This document shows positions 45,835-54,636 of a stretch of 64,000 bases of DNA, piece after piece (within the stretch, counting starts at the first letter, position 1; the number at the start of each line of letters is the position of its first letter). The notes beneath the pieces are model-generated. The model saw only the letters and a program-made list of their open reading frames with translations, had not been told where the DNA came from and searched no databases. Position numbers and translations under genes: made by a program. The DNA comes from an uncultured Bacteroidales bacterium (GTDB taxonomy: Bacteria > Bacteroidota > Bacteroidia > Bacteroidales > P3): assembly GCA_900315935.1 (NCBI GenBank), contig ONBB01000005.1:31317-95316 (forward strand), in the 5' to 3' direction.

Positions 45835-45998
45835 CCAATCTGAAACGTGGAAAATTTCAATCGAGGGTGGCAAAAGCAAATGCTCGCCAATGTGCGGGCA
45901 TTTTGTCTATCCCTCAAGGTACTTTCCACGACCTCAGATTGGAGACGAGATGCTCGCCTCCTTTTTTGTCTGTGGTCGTCGGGAAGTAAGAGGGATAG
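45835..45998 (+). ncRNA. candidate structured RNA switch/attenuator upstream of mod
   Basis: Fold A stacks four stems: CCAATCTGA (45835-45843) with 45934-45942; CGTGGAAA (45846-45853) with 45923-45930; GAGGG (45863-45867) with CCCTC (45911-45915); AAATGCTCGC (45878-45887) with GCGGGCATTT (45894-45903). Fold B reuses its 3' half: CTATCCCTC (45907-45915) with GAGGGATAG (45990-45998), ACTTTCC (45921-45927) with GGGAAGT (45981-45987), ACGACC (45928-45933) with GGTCGT (45974-45979), CAGA with TCTG, and a tip hairpin. The tip (GGAG..CTCC, CGAG..CTCG, 45941-45961) is followed by six T, like an intrinsic terminator. ATGCTCGCC occurs twice (45880, 45950), so GCGGGCAT could also pair with the terminator. 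The 321-base gap 45711-46031 contains nothing else recognisable. Confidence 0.55.
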
Positions 45999-46031
45999 GC
46001 CGCAAACCGCTGCAACCAAACAGCAACCCTT

Positions 46032-48047
46032 ATGCCCACAAAGAGCCTTATCACCGAGCTGCCGCGCATTGTGGCCGACGGCAACCGCGAGGCGGCGGCC
46101 ATCCTCGACCGACTCTCCTCCCCCAACCGCATCACCCTGCAGACCAACGAAGTGGTGCTGCCCGCCAAAGCCAGCAGCGCCATGCGGTTTCAGAGTAATC
46201 TGAATGTTCAGAATAATCCGATTGCCCTGAAAGACCTCAACCGCCTCATCTATGGCGACAACCTGCTGGCCATGCAGGCGCTGCTGGCTGGCGACCCGCA
46301 GACGGGGCTGCCCTCGCTGCGCGGCAAGGTGGACCTCATCTACATCGACCCGCCCTTCGACAGCAAGGCCGACTACCGCACCAAGCTCACCCTCCCCGGT
46401 GGCGACATCAGCCAAAAGCCCACCACCATCGAGCAGTTCGCCTATGCCGACACCTGGAAAGACGGCACCGTCAGCTACCTGCGTATGCTCTACCCTCGCC
46501 TTGTGCTGATGCGCGAACTCCTCTCCGACCACGGAAGCATTTATGTCCATATCGACTGGCATGTAGGCCACTACGTTAAGGTATTGATGGATGAGATATT
46601 TGGGAAAGAGAATTTCAGAAATGAGATTGTTTGGCAAAGGGCAAAAACGGTGGGAAGGATGTCATCGGAGGAACAATTAAAGTATGACTCTGTTACCGAC
46701 TCTATTTTCTTCTATGTCAAATCAGATACAACAAAGATTAATAAGCAACGTAAGAAAATATTCTATACAGAAGAGCAAGCGAGAAAGGTCTTCAATTATG
46801 ACGAAGAAAGAGAATGTTATTTCAAGCATGCACCGAGAGGAAACTATTCTGATGAGAGCATTCGACAGTTTGATGTAGAGGGGAGAATATATTGGACGAA
46901 GACTGGCACTCCGAGAATAAAGACTTTCATTAGACGAGACCAAACTAATGGAATGTTGTATGATGAACAAGAGGTTGCAAATTTATGGACGGATTTGTCC
47001 GATATGATGCATATTTCTGCTGAAGAAAAGGTTGGCTATTCTACACAAAAGCCTGCTGATATCTTGGAGCGCATCATCAAGGCCAGCAGCAACGAGGGCG
47101 ACTTGGTCTGCGACTTCTTCGGTGGCAGCGGCACGACGGCGGCGGTGGCCGAGCGGCTTGGACGCCGGTGGATAACCTCCGACATCGGCAAGCCGGCCAC
47201 GCTGGTGATGCGCAAGCGACTGATTGACCAAGAGGTGAAGCCGTTCCTCTACCAGGCTATCGGCGACTACCAAAAGGAGATGATGCACGGCACCCGCCTA
47301 TTCAAGAATATAGGTGAACTGAGCCAGGTGGTGATGCAGCTCTACGGTGCAATTCCCTTCACCACCGACCAAGTGCTGGATAGAAATTTCGGGTTCATTA
47401 AAGACGAGCGTACGTTGGTGTATGTGGACAGCCCCAACAAGCTGACCGGCCGGGCCACCCTGCGCCGCGCCAGCGAGGCCACGCAGAGCCTGCTGGGCGG
47501 CGGATGGAAGCGATGCGTGGTGCTGGCGTGGAACTTCAGCTTCGACATCAGCGCCGCCATCGAGGAATACAAGCAGACGGTGGAGGTGCTGGTCATACCG
47601 CCCGACCTGCTGGACAAACTCAAGAAGCAGGACCCCAAGCACCTCTACGGAAAGGTGCGCTTCAGCGGCCTGCAATATCTCGCTCTACACCCCATAGAGA
47701 AACACACCACTGCCGACGGCGATGTGCTAACTATCCGCCTGAAGGACTACGTGCAGCTCTCGCCGGAGAGCATACCGCTCGACGAGAAAGACCGCGAAGC
47801 GGTGCGCCGCGTGATGGCCGAAGACCCGCTGGCCTTGATAGAATACTGGAGCATCGACCCCGACTACGACGGCACGACCTTCCGCTCGCTGTGGCAGGAC
47901 TACCGCGAGAATACGGCCATGGACCACGACCCACTGCACTGCGTCTACCGCGCTGACCTGACGGTGCCGCACCGCGAGAGCCGCACCGTGTGCGTCAAGG
48001 CGGTGGATGTGTTCGGGTTCGAGAGTGTGGTGGTGGAGAGGGTGTAG
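46032..48047 (+). CDS. mod: type III restriction-modification DNA methyltransferase (Mod)
   Basis: The 671-residue N6-adenine methyltransferase is of the beta class. Motif IV is YIDPPFDSK at about residue 102, and the AdoMet-binding motif [20 protein letters not shown], comes later at about residue 357. The target-recognition domain lies between them. That central part (46570-47060) is clearly AT-rich, unlike the flanks. The N-terminal region contains the in-frame 9-bp repeats [10 protein letters not shown] (46187-46220). Mod forms the methylating and sequence-reading core of a type III system, with Res encoded 63 bases downstream. The reading frame is intact. Confidence 0.93.
   Translation: MPTKSLITELPRIVADGNREAAAILDRLSSPNRITLQTNEVVLPAKASSAMRFQSNLNVQNNPIALKDLNRLIYGDNLLAMQALLAGDPQTGLPSLRGKVDLIYIDPPFDSKADYRTKLTLPGGDISQKPTTIEQFAYADTWKDGTVSYLRMLYPRLVLMRELLSDHGSIYVHIDWHVGHYVKVLMDEIFGKENFRNEIVWQRAKTVGRMSSEEQLKYDSVTDSIFFYVKSDTTKINKQRKKIFYTEEQARKVFNYDEERECYFKHAPRGNYSDESIRQFDVEGRIYWTKTGTPRIKTFIRRDQTNGMLYDEQEVANLWTDLSDMMHISAEEKVGYSTQKPADILERIIKASSNEGDLVCDFFGGSGTTAAVAERLGRRWITSDIGKPATLVMRKRLIDQEVKPFLYQAIGDYQKEMMHGTRLFKNIGELSQVVMQLYGAIPFTTDQVLDRNFGFIKDERTLVYVDSPNKLTGRATLRRASEATQSLLGGGWKRCVVLAWNFSFDISAAIEEYKQTVEVLVIPPDLLDKLKKQDPKHLYGKVRFSGLQYLALHPIEKHTTADGDVLTIRLKDYVQLSPESIPLDEKDREAVRRVMAEDPLALIEYWSIDPDYDGTTFRSLWQDYRENTAMDHDPLHCVYRADLTVPHRESRTVCVKAVDVFGFESVVVERV
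46570..47060. other. AT-rich target-recognition segment within mod
   Basis: Codon use and base composition change sharply at about 46570 and back at about 47060: the middle is full of A/T-ending codons (AAA, GAA, ATT, TAT), while both flanks are GC-rich like the rest of the genome. The segment covers the region between methyltransferase motifs IV and I. It is best read as an exchanged target-recognition domain. Confidence 0.75.
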
Positions 48048-48055
48048 GTTTATGT

Positions 48056-48110
48056 AATCAGAGTATTCGGAAGAATCGGAATATTCTGAAAATTCAGAAA
48101 AATCAGAAAA
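48056..48110. repeat. degenerate 9-bp repeats between mod and res
   Basis: CAGAGTATT, CGGAAGAAT, CGGAATATT, CTGAAAATT, CAGAAAAAT and CAGAAAAAT run from just after the mod stop to the res start codon. The period and bases match the other arrays of the island. Confidence 0.85.
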
Positions 48111-48331
48111 ATGACATACAATCAGGATAATATATCGCTGCTGCTGGCGCAGCGGCTGAAGGAGAAGGTGAACGCCGCCTGGGAGAGCGGCGAGATGATG
48201 GAGGCGGTAACGCGCGAACTGCTGCAACACTGGTTCTGCGAGCCGTTTACGACAGAGCGGTCGATAAACTTTCACCTCGGCCAGCGGCAGGCCATACTCA
48301 ACACCATCTACCTGCACGAGGTGGCGGGGGG
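48111..48331 (+). pseudogene. res: 5' part of res, separated by a frameshift at six G
   Basis: ATG at 48111 opens MTYNQDNISLLLAQRLKEKV and continues to NTIYLHEVAG, a normal start for a type III restriction helicase. At GCGGGGGGTG (G-run 48326-48331) the frame is lost: six G are present where five would join it to VQTVEDNYAAVMADEMG in the main reading frame. Without repair this frame ends at 48764 in sequence that is not protein-like. The extra base may be a sequencing error, a true mutation, or an off-phase state of a variable tract. Confidence 0.8.
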
Positions 48332-50985
48332 TGCAGACGGTGGAAGACAACTATGCCGCCGTGATGGCCGACGAGATGGGGATGGTGGACATGGGCACCC
48401 TGGCCCAAGAGAAATACCGCCTGCCGAAGTATGCCGTCAAGATGGCCACCGGCACGGGCAAGACGTGGGTGATGCACGCCCTGGTGCTGTGGCAGATGCT
48501 CAATGCCCGCCACCCGGTGTACGGGACGACATCAAACGGAGGCGACCGCTATACACAGCGGTTCCTGCTCATCGCCCCAGGCATCATCGTCTACGAGCGG
48601 CTGCTCGACGCCTACCTGGGGAAAATGGAGCATGGGGCGCGGAATGTGGAGAGCTCGGACCTGCACAAGTTCCAGGACCTGTTTCTGCCGCCGCAGTACC
48701 GCGAGGAGGTATTCAACTTTGTGCAGACCAACACCGTGAGCAAGGAGCAGGGCATCGGACGTAAGGCCACGGGCGAAGGCATGATAGCCATCACCAACTG
48801 GCACCTGTTCCTGCAGGGGAGGGCGGAGGATTCTGAAAATTCTGATTATTCGGATTGTTCTGATTATTCGGAGTTGGCAGACAAGTTGTTGCCGTTGCGG
48901 CAGGGTGTGGCTGCGGGCAACGCACTCGACATGCTGGACCGGCGTTACCTGCGCGGCACCGAGCTGGAATACCTGCACGACCTGGACAGCCTGATGATTA
49001 TCAACGACGAAGCCCACCACGTGCACGAGAACGGCACGGACGAGGACGACGTGAAATGGCAGCAGGCCATCGACTACATACTGAAAGAAAAACAGTGCCG
49101 CGTGCAGGTGGACTTCAGCGCCACCCCCTACGAGCAGCGCGGCAGCGGGCGGCGAGGGCGCAAGGTACACTTCCCCCATATCATGGTCGACTTCGACCTG
49201 AAAGAAGCCATGCAGAACGGATTGGTAAAAACCCTCTCGCTCGACCAGCGGCAGGCACTGACCGAGCTGGAAGACCTGGACTACAGCGCCATCCGCGAGG
49301 GCAGGAACGTGATAGCCCTCAGCGAGGGGCAGAAGCTGATGCTGCGGGCCGGACTGGAACGCCTCAACCGGCTGCAGGAGGGATTCACCAGCCTCAACAA
49401 GCATGCCAAGATGATGGTGGTGTGCGAAGACACCAAAGTAACGCCGCTGGTGGAAAACTACATGTACACGCAGGGGCTGCAGGAAGACGAGGTGCTGCGG
49501 GTGGACAGCGACGCCAAAGGCAACATGAAAGAGGCGGAATGGCGGAAAGTGAGCGAGCGGTTGAGCAGCATGGACGGCCACGCCACGCCGCGGGTGGTGG
49601 TGAGCGTGATGATGCTGCGCGAAGGCTTCGACGTGAACAACATCTGCGTCATCGTCCCCCTGCGCAGCAGCGAGAGCAGCATCCTGCTGGAGCAAGTGGT
49701 GGGGCGCGGCCTGCGCCTGATGTGGCGCGAAGCGGAATACGCAGAGTCCAAGGCGGAGAACCGGAGACGCCTGCTGGTGGAGAAGCGCGAGCCGCTGAAC
49801 TACATGGACATCCTTTTCATCGTGGAGCATCCGCGCTTCCGCCAGTTCTATGACGACCTTGTCAACAGCGGCCTGGCGGCCGTCGACACCGACGGCCCGG
49901 AATCCGGACCCAATCCGCCGGGCGACATGCTGATGGCCGAACTCAAAGAAGACCACGAACGCTACGACATGACCTGGATCAACATCCTGCGCGAAAGCGA
50001 GGAGCTGCTGGAGCTGCCGATGCCGGAGGTAGAAAGCATGGAGGTCTTCACCGCCTACCCCCTCGAGCAGTTGCGCCGCTACCTGGCCACCCCGGGAGAG
50101 ACCTTCGTCAGCCAGGCCGTGGCCATGAAGACCACCTTCGGCAAGTTCAACGTCAAAGCCGACCTCTTCACGGCCGGCAGCTACCACGAGTACCTGCAAA
50201 AGCTGCTCCGCATAGCGACACATCAACAAGCCAAAGAATACCCCACCCTGCAACAGGGCGGCGCAATGCTGCTGCAAACGATGGACCGATACATCCGCAC
50301 CCGCCTCTTCGGAGAGGTATTCGACCCCTTTAGCGGGAACGACTGGAAAATACTGCTGGCACAGAACGGGATTGTAACCCAACACATTGTAAAGGTGATG
50401 GCGTCCGCATTGTACGACCTGCAACAACGGGTGATGGTTACCGAGGCCGATGTGGAGGAGATACCCTTCTCGAGCGTGGCCAAACTGCCTGTGCGCGAGC
50501 AGCATTCACTAGAATTGCTGAAGACCATCTACACGCGGACCGCCTTCCCGAGCCACGGCGGCGGGCTGGAACGGGCATTCATGGAATTTATCGACAACGA
50601 CAGCGAGGTGGAGCGATGGCTGAAAATCAGCGAGACACGCCACCGGTTCGCCTCCATCGCCTATATGCGCACCGACGGACTGCTGGCCACCTACCACCCG
50701 GATTTCCTGGTAGCCACCGCGGAGAGCGTGTACATGGTGGAAACCAAAGGGCAGGACAAGGTGCGCGACCGCAATGTGCAGCAAAAACGTAGGGCAGCCT
50801 CCGAATGGTGCGAGAAAATCAATCAACTGCCAGCCGAAAAGCGCCATCACCGCACGTGGGAGTATATCCTGCTCGGCGAGAACGACTTCTATGGACTCTC
50901 GACTAACGGAGCCACATTCACCGACATCTGCAAGAGGTGCCATATCAGCACCACAACGGCACAGGGAGAGTTGAAGTTCGACTAA
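48331..50985 (+). CDS. res: type III restriction endonuclease subunit (Res), main part
   Basis: This frame encodes 884 residues; joined to the 5' part the protein would have about 957. Helicase motifs are visible: Walker A in ATGTGKTWVMHAL, DEAH in IINDEAHHVHEN, SATPYEQRG, and motif VI-like VVGRGLRLMWREAEY. The C-terminal PD-(D/E)xK nuclease is seen in ATYHPDFLVATAES then MVETKGQDKVRDRN. Res and Mod translocate on and cut unmethylated DNA. A block of reverse-oriented 9-bp repeats is translated inside the helicase (SENSDYSDCSDYSELAD, 48831-48872). With the frameshift, a truncated protein could begin only from the GTG at 48331 or later and would lack the N-terminal segment. Confidence 0.9.
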   Translation: MQTVEDNYAAVMADEMGMVDMGTLAQEKYRLPKYAVKMATGTGKTWVMHALVLWQMLNARHPVYGTTSNGGDRYTQRFLLIAPGIIVYERLLDAYLGKMEHGARNVESSDLHKFQDLFLPPQYREEVFNFVQTNTVSKEQGIGRKATGEGMIAITNWHLFLQGRAEDSENSDYSDCSDYSELADKLLPLRQGVAAGNALDMLDRRYLRGTELEYLHDLDSLMIINDEAHHVHENGTDEDDVKWQQAIDYILKEKQCRVQVDFSATPYEQRGSGRRGRKVHFPHIMVDFDLKEAMQNGLVKTLSLDQRQALTELEDLDYSAIREGRNVIALSEGQKLMLRAGLERLNRLQEGFTSLNKHAKMMVVCEDTKVTPLVENYMYTQGLQEDEVLRVDSDAKGNMKEAEWRKVSERLSSMDGHATPRVVVSVMMLREGFDVNNICVIVPLRSSESSILLEQVVGRGLRLMWREAEYAESKAENRRRLLVEKREPLNYMDILFIVEHPRFRQFYDDLVNSGLAAVDTDGPESGPNPPGDMLMAELKEDHERYDMTWINILRESEELLELPMPEVESMEVFTAYPLEQLRRYLATPGETFVSQAVAMKTTFGKFNVKADLFTAGSYHEYLQKLLRIATHQQAKEYPTLQQGGAMLLQTMDRYIRTRLFGEVFDPFSGNDWKILLAQNGIVTQHIVKVMASALYDLQQRVMVTEADVEEIPFSSVAKLPVREQHSLELLKTIYTRTAFPSHGGGLERAFMEFIDNDSEVERWLKISETRHRFASIAYMRTDGLLATYHPDFLVATAESVYMVETKGQDKVRDRNVQQKRRAASEWCEKINQLPAEKRHHRTWEYILLGENDFYGLSTNGATFTDICKRCHISTTTAQGELKFD
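48831..48872. repeat. reverse-oriented 9-bp repeats inside res
   Basis: TTCTGATTATTCGGATTG and TTCTGATTATTCGGAG are the reverse complement of the CAGAATAAT-type units of the island. They are read in frame as Ser-Asp-Tyr triplets. Confidence 0.85.
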
Positions 50986-51056
50986 CGCGACCTGCTCTTA
51001 TCGCTGTCGGAGACGACACCATGAACGGAACCACCCGCGCCATCATAAAACCCTTA

Positions 51057-51089
51057 GCCTACCCCTCAAGGTAGGCAGGCGGGACGCCT
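51057..51089. terminator. paired hairpins between convergent res and terC
   Basis: GCCTACC pairs with GGTAGGC (6-base loop), followed by AGGCG pairing with CGCCT (3-base loop). They lie between the two stop codons. There is no T-run, so a terminator role is inferred from position only. Confidence 0.45.
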
Positions 51090-51099
51090 GCGCTCCCAG

Positions 51100-52074
51100 T
51101 TAAGCCTGCTGCTCTGCGGCGGGCTTTTTGATCAGCATGGAGAGGAGGACGCTCACCACCAGGATGCCGAGGATGACTGCGAGCGAGACCAGCGTGGGGA
51201 TGTGCCAGTGGAAGAAGGTGGCGCCGATCATCTTGACGCCGATGAAGCAGAGCAGTGCACCGAGGCCGTAGTGGAGGAGCCAGAAGCGGTCGGAGACGTC
51301 GCTCAGGAGGAAGAAGAGCGAGCGCAGGCCCATGATGGCGAAGATGTTGGAGGTGTAGACGATGACGGGGTTCTGCGTGACGGAGAAGACGGCAGGGATG
51401 GAGTCGACGGCGAAGATGATGTCAGAGAACTCGATGACCAGCAGCACTAGGAAGAGGGGCGTCATCTTGCCGGCGTGGAAGAAGTCGTGCCCGTGGCTCT
51501 CGGTGGTTACGGGGAAATACTTCGAGGCGAAGCGGACGACGGGGTGGTTGGCGGTGTCGATGTGCTCGTCGCCTTTGTCGCGGAACATCTTCACACCGCT
51601 GTAAATCAGAATCAGACCGAACACGGCCAGGAGCCAGGCGAACTTGGTAACCAGTGCGCCGAGGGCGAAGATGAAGATGAAACGCATGACGATGGCGCCG
51701 AAGATGCCCCAGAAGAGCACTCGGTGGTAGTACTCCTTCTTGATGCCGAAGGAGACGAATATCATGATCATCACGAAGATATTGTCGATGGAGAGGGATT
51801 CCTCGAGGAAATAGCCGGCGAGGAACTCGGAGACCATCTCGCGGCGGTAGCCCACCACGTCGGCCACGGACTCGTGCGGCGGCATCATCCAGTCGCCGAA
51901 GAAATAGATCAGGACGGCAAACCCCATGGCCATGCCGACCCAGAAGACGGTCCACCAGGCCGCCTCCTTCACTCCCACCACGTGGTCCTTCTTATGGAAG
52001 ACAAACAGGTCGAGCACCAGCATGACCACCACAAAGGTCATGAAGAGCGTGAAAAACAAAGTATTCATATACAA
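51100..52074 (-). CDS. TerC/Alx-family integral membrane protein
   Basis: The 324-residue protein has about nine hydrophobic segments and the family signatures FLAGYFLEESLSIDNIFVM and LLVIEFSDIIFAVDSIPAVF, with acidic residues inside the membrane. Family members handle metal ions, notably manganese, and are often loosely called tellurium resistance proteins. ATG at 52068 is a possible alternative start. It is transcribed away from the chromate transporter pair across a 49-base gap. Confidence 0.93.
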   Translation of the reverse strand: MYMNTLFFTLFMTFVVVMLVLDLFVFHKKDHVVGVKEAAWWTVFWVGMAMGFAVLIYFFGDWMMPPHESVADVVGYRREMVSEFLAGYFLEESLSIDNIFVMIMIFVSFGIKKEYYHRVLFWGIFGAIVMRFIFIFALGALVTKFAWLLAVFGLILIYSGVKMFRDKGDEHIDTANHPVVRFASKYFPVTTESHGHDFFHAGKMTPLFLVLLVIEFSDIIFAVDSIPAVFSVTQNPVIVYTSNIFAIMGLRSLFFLLSDVSDRFWLLHYGLGALLCFIGVKMIGATFFHWHIPTLVSLAVILGILVVSVLLSMLIKKPAAEQQA

Positions 52075-52123
52075 TATAATTAATCGTTTTCAGTTATTTT
52101 GACAACCGAGATTAACGCACACC

Positions 52124-52660
52124 ATGGTAAAATATTGCGACCTTTTCAAAACTTTTTTCCGCATCGGCACCTTCACCCTGGGCGGCGGCTACGCGATGAT
52201 TCCTCTGATGGAGCGCGAGATCGTCCGGCGGCACGGGTGGATGGACGAGGCGGCGTTCCTAGACACCATCTCGATTTCTCAGACGATGCCCGGCCTCTTT
52301 GCCGTCAACATGGCCACCCAGGTGGGCTACCGCCTGCGCGGGTCGCGCGGGTCGGCTGTCGCCATCGCCGGCAATATCCTGATGCCCATCGCCATCATAC
52401 TCCTCATCGCGCTCCTGCTCCGCCAGTACAAGGATATCCCCACCGTGCAGCACATCTTCATGGGAGTGCGGCCGGCGGTAGTGGCGCTGATAGCCGCGCC
52501 GGTGTTCACGCTTGCGCGGTCAGCGGGCATCACGTGGCGCACCTGCTGGATACCCGTTGCCGCCGCGCTCCTTATCTGGCTGTTGGGCGTGAGCCCTATA
52601 CTCGTCGTCCTGGTGGCCGCCATAGGCGGATACCTGTACGGAAAACTGAAGACGGCATGA
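52124..52660 (+). CDS. chromate transporter, N-terminal-type half
   Basis: The 178-residue membrane protein begins with FKTFFRIGTFTLGGGYAMIPLMEREIV, the hallmark of the CHR family, followed by a helix pair and ISQTMPGLFAVNMATQVGYRLRG. Short CHR proteins are made as pairs that together equal one long ChrA. The stop overlaps the start of the second half by 4 bases (ATGA), so both are made together. True substrate (chromate, sulfate or another anion) is uncertain. Confidence 0.93.
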   Translation: MVKYCDLFKTFFRIGTFTLGGGYAMIPLMEREIVRRHGWMDEAAFLDTISISQTMPGLFAVNMATQVGYRLRGSRGSAVAIAGNILMPIAIILLIALLLRQYKDIPTVQHIFMGVRPAVVALIAAPVFTLARSAGITWRTCWIPVAAALLIWLLGVSPILVVLVAAIGGYLYGKLKTA

Positions 52661-53229
52661 TATTTCTCGAACTTTTCTACACCTTCCTGCTGATTGGGTT
52701 GTTCACCTTCGGGGGCGGATACTCGATGGTGGCGCTGATACAGGACGAGGTGGTGTCGCACCACGGGTGGATGAGTGCGCAGGAATTCACCGACCTGCTG
52801 GCCATCAGCCAGACCACCCCCGGCCCTATCGGCATCAACACGGCCACCTATGCCGGCTACACCGCCGTGGCCAACGCCGGCTATCCGCCCGCCGCGGCCG
52901 TGGCGGGCTCGCTGGTGGCCTCGATGGCGGTGATACTGCTGCCCGTGGCGCTGATGCTTCTGCTGTGCCGCTACCTGGCCCACCATGCCGACAACCCGCG
53001 CATCGCCGCCATCATGCGCCTGCTGCGCATGGTGGTCGTCGGCCTCATCGCCGCCGCCGCGCTGCAGCTGCTCACCGCCGACACCTTCGGCCACCCCGGT
53101 TTCAACCTCCACTTTGTGGCCTCGCTAGCCATCTTCGCGGCCGTATTCCTTGCCGCCTACCGCTACAAAGCCTCCCCGATACTGCTCATCCTCCTCTCGG
53201 GCGCGGCCGGATGGCTCCTCTACCGGTAG
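52657..53229 (+). CDS. chromate transporter, C-terminal-type half
   Basis: The start at 52657 is fixed by the ATGA overlap and by the conserved first segment LFYTFLLIGLFTFGGGYSMVALIQDEV. The 190-residue product also has the ISQTTPGPIGINTATYAGY motif and about five hydrophobic helices. It forms the partner of the preceding CHR protein. A copy of the 67-bp repeat follows 5 bases after its stop. Confidence 0.93.
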   Translation: MIFLELFYTFLLIGLFTFGGGYSMVALIQDEVVSHHGWMSAQEFTDLLAISQTTPGPIGINTATYAGYTAVANAGYPPAAAVAGSLVASMAVILLPVALMLLLCRYLAHHADNPRIAAIMRLLRMVVVGLIAAAALQLLTADTFGHPGFNLHFVASLAIFAAVFLAAYRYKASPILLILLSGAAGWLLYR

Positions 53230-53233
53230 GGGG

Positions 53234-53301
53234 TCTCTAGGGGAATGGTAGGGGAACGGTAGGGGAATACAAAGGCACTGGAAGGATATGGTAGCTTATG
53301 G
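53234..53301 (+). repeat. 67-bp dispersed intergenic repeat, copy 3
   Basis: TCTCTAGGGGAATGGTAGGG leads into the common body, with GGTAGCTTATGG at the end (one base changed from other copies). It lies between the chromate transporter pair and buk. Confidence 0.9.
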
Positions 53302-53416
53302 TACATTTGAGACCACAGAAAAAAAATACACAAAGCAAAATACTCATAAACAGCACATTACATACATACTAACGCATTGTTGATAAAATAATCCCCCACA
53401 AGTCGTTTTTTTTTGT

Positions 53417-53424
53417 TAATTTTG
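53417..53424 (+). promoter_or_regulatory. -7 promoter element for buk
   Basis: TAATTTTG followed by CAC, 35 bases upstream of the start codon, after a run of T. Confidence 0.6.
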
Positions 53425-53458
53425 CACTTCGGAAAATAATCAAACAAATAATAACAAC

Positions 53459-54550
53459 ATGAGCAATAAAAAGTACACCCTGGTCATCAACCCCGGTGCC
53501 ACCTCGACCAAAGCCGCCATCTATGAAGGCGAAAATGAAGTCTTTACCGAGAACCTCTCCCACCCCATCGAGGAAATCCAGCAGTTCCACGAAGTAGCCG
53601 ACCAGTTCGACTATCGCAAGACCGCCATCCTCGACATGGTGAAGCGCCACGGCATCTCGACCGACGAGATAGCCGTCGTCATGGGCCGCGGCGGCCTGAC
53701 CCGCCCCTGCGAGAGCGGCTGCTACAAGGTCAACGACCTCATGAAGCAAGAGTGCCACGCCGGCATCCAGGGCAAGCACGCCTGCAACCTCGGCGCCCTG
53801 ATCAGCGACGCCATCGCCCGTGAAATCGGCCTCGACGCCGCCTACATCGCCGACCCCGGCATCGTCGACGAGCGCCCCGAATACGCCAAAATCAGCGGCC
53901 ACCCTGTGTTCGACCTCGACCCCTCGCGCGAAGGCGTCATCTGGCACTGCCTCAACCAGAAGATGACCGCCAAGCTCTACGCCCGCGAGCTCGGCAAGAA
54001 ATACGAGGACCTCAACCTCATCATCGCCCACATGGGCGGCGGCGTCAGCGTCGGCGTGCACAAGCACGGCCGCTGCGTCGAGGTCAACCGCGCCCTCTGC
54101 GGCCTCGGTGCCTTCTCGCCCACCCGTTGCGGCAGCATCAACGCCAGCAAACTCATCGAAGTGGCCTGCAGCGGCAAGTACGACGAGGCCAAGCTGAAGA
54201 AAATCGTTACCGCTGAAGGTGGCTTCGTGGCCTACCTCGGCACCAACGACGCCTACGAGGTGGAGAAGAAAGCCCTGGCCGGCGACGAGAAATGCCAGCT
54301 GCTGGTCGAAGCCTTCACCTACCAGGTGGCCATGGAAATCAGCCGTCTGGCCGCTGTGGTCAACGGCAAGGTCGACGCCATCCTGCTCACCGGCGGCATC
54401 GCCTACAGCAAGCCCTGGATGGCCATGATCGAGGAGCGCATCTCCTGGATCGCCCCCGTCAAGGTCTACAAAGGCGAAAACGAGATGCTCGCCCTCGCCA
54501 TCTGCGGCAAGGAAGTGCTCGACGGCGTGGAAGTCAAGGAGTATAAATAA
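53459..54550 (+). CDS. buk: butyrate kinase
   Basis: The 363-residue ASKHA-family kinase starts VINPGATSTKAAIYEGE, and contains VMGRGGLTRPCESGCYKVND, HMGGGVSVGVHKHGR and ILLTGGIAYSKPW. Length and motifs fit butyrate kinase rather than acetate kinase. It makes ATP and butyrate from butyryl phosphate. No phosphotransbutyrylase (ptb) lies next to it. Together with kamDE and atoA it indicates butyrate formation, here with two possible end routes. It has its own promoter. Confidence 0.94.
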   Translation: MSNKKYTLVINPGATSTKAAIYEGENEVFTENLSHPIEEIQQFHEVADQFDYRKTAILDMVKRHGISTDEIAVVMGRGGLTRPCESGCYKVNDLMKQECHAGIQGKHACNLGALISDAIAREIGLDAAYIADPGIVDERPEYAKISGHPVFDLDPSREGVIWHCLNQKMTAKLYARELGKKYEDLNLIIAHMGGGVSVGVHKHGRCVEVNRALCGLGAFSPTRCGSINASKLIEVACSGKYDEAKLKKIVTAEGGFVAYLGTNDAYEVEKKALAGDEKCQLLVEAFTYQVAMEISRLAAVVNGKVDAILLTGGIAYSKPWMAMIEERISWIAPVKVYKGENEMLALAICGKEVLDGVEVKEYK

Positions 54551-54630
54551 GTAGACAGTAGTTAAGTAGCTACAGTAGTTTAAGTAGTTAAGTAGTTAAG
54601 TAGTTAAGTAGTTAAGTAGTTAAGTAGATT
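54550..54630. repeat. 8-bp AGTAGTTA tandem repeats between buk and the FKBP gene
   Basis: Five exact AGTAGTTA units (54583-54622) are flanked by degenerate ones. The array begins at the buk stop and ends just before the next start codon, so it forms almost the whole 86-base spacer. Confidence 0.9.
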
Positions 54631-54636
54631 AGACCC

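Noticed and set aside
45012-45998. Diversity-generating retroelement or retron (helix-bundle protein plus structured RNA with inverted ends)
   Set aside because: No reverse transcriptase gene, no template/variable repeat pair and no branch-point context were found in the window.
45847-46203. Small protein encoded between the helix-bundle gene and mod
   Set aside because: The frame overlaps the mod start, has no recognisable domain, and the region is better explained by base-paired structure.
51100-52074. Tellurite-resistance or defence island next to the restriction system
   Set aside because: TerC/Alx proteins occur alone as metal-related membrane proteins; no other ter or defence genes accompany it.
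52099-53229. A single 376-residue protein starting near 52099 in the second chromate transporter frame
   Set aside because: The upstream part is antiparallel in composition to the true first-half gene at 52124-52660; the ATGA overlap and conserved N-terminus fix the start at 52657.
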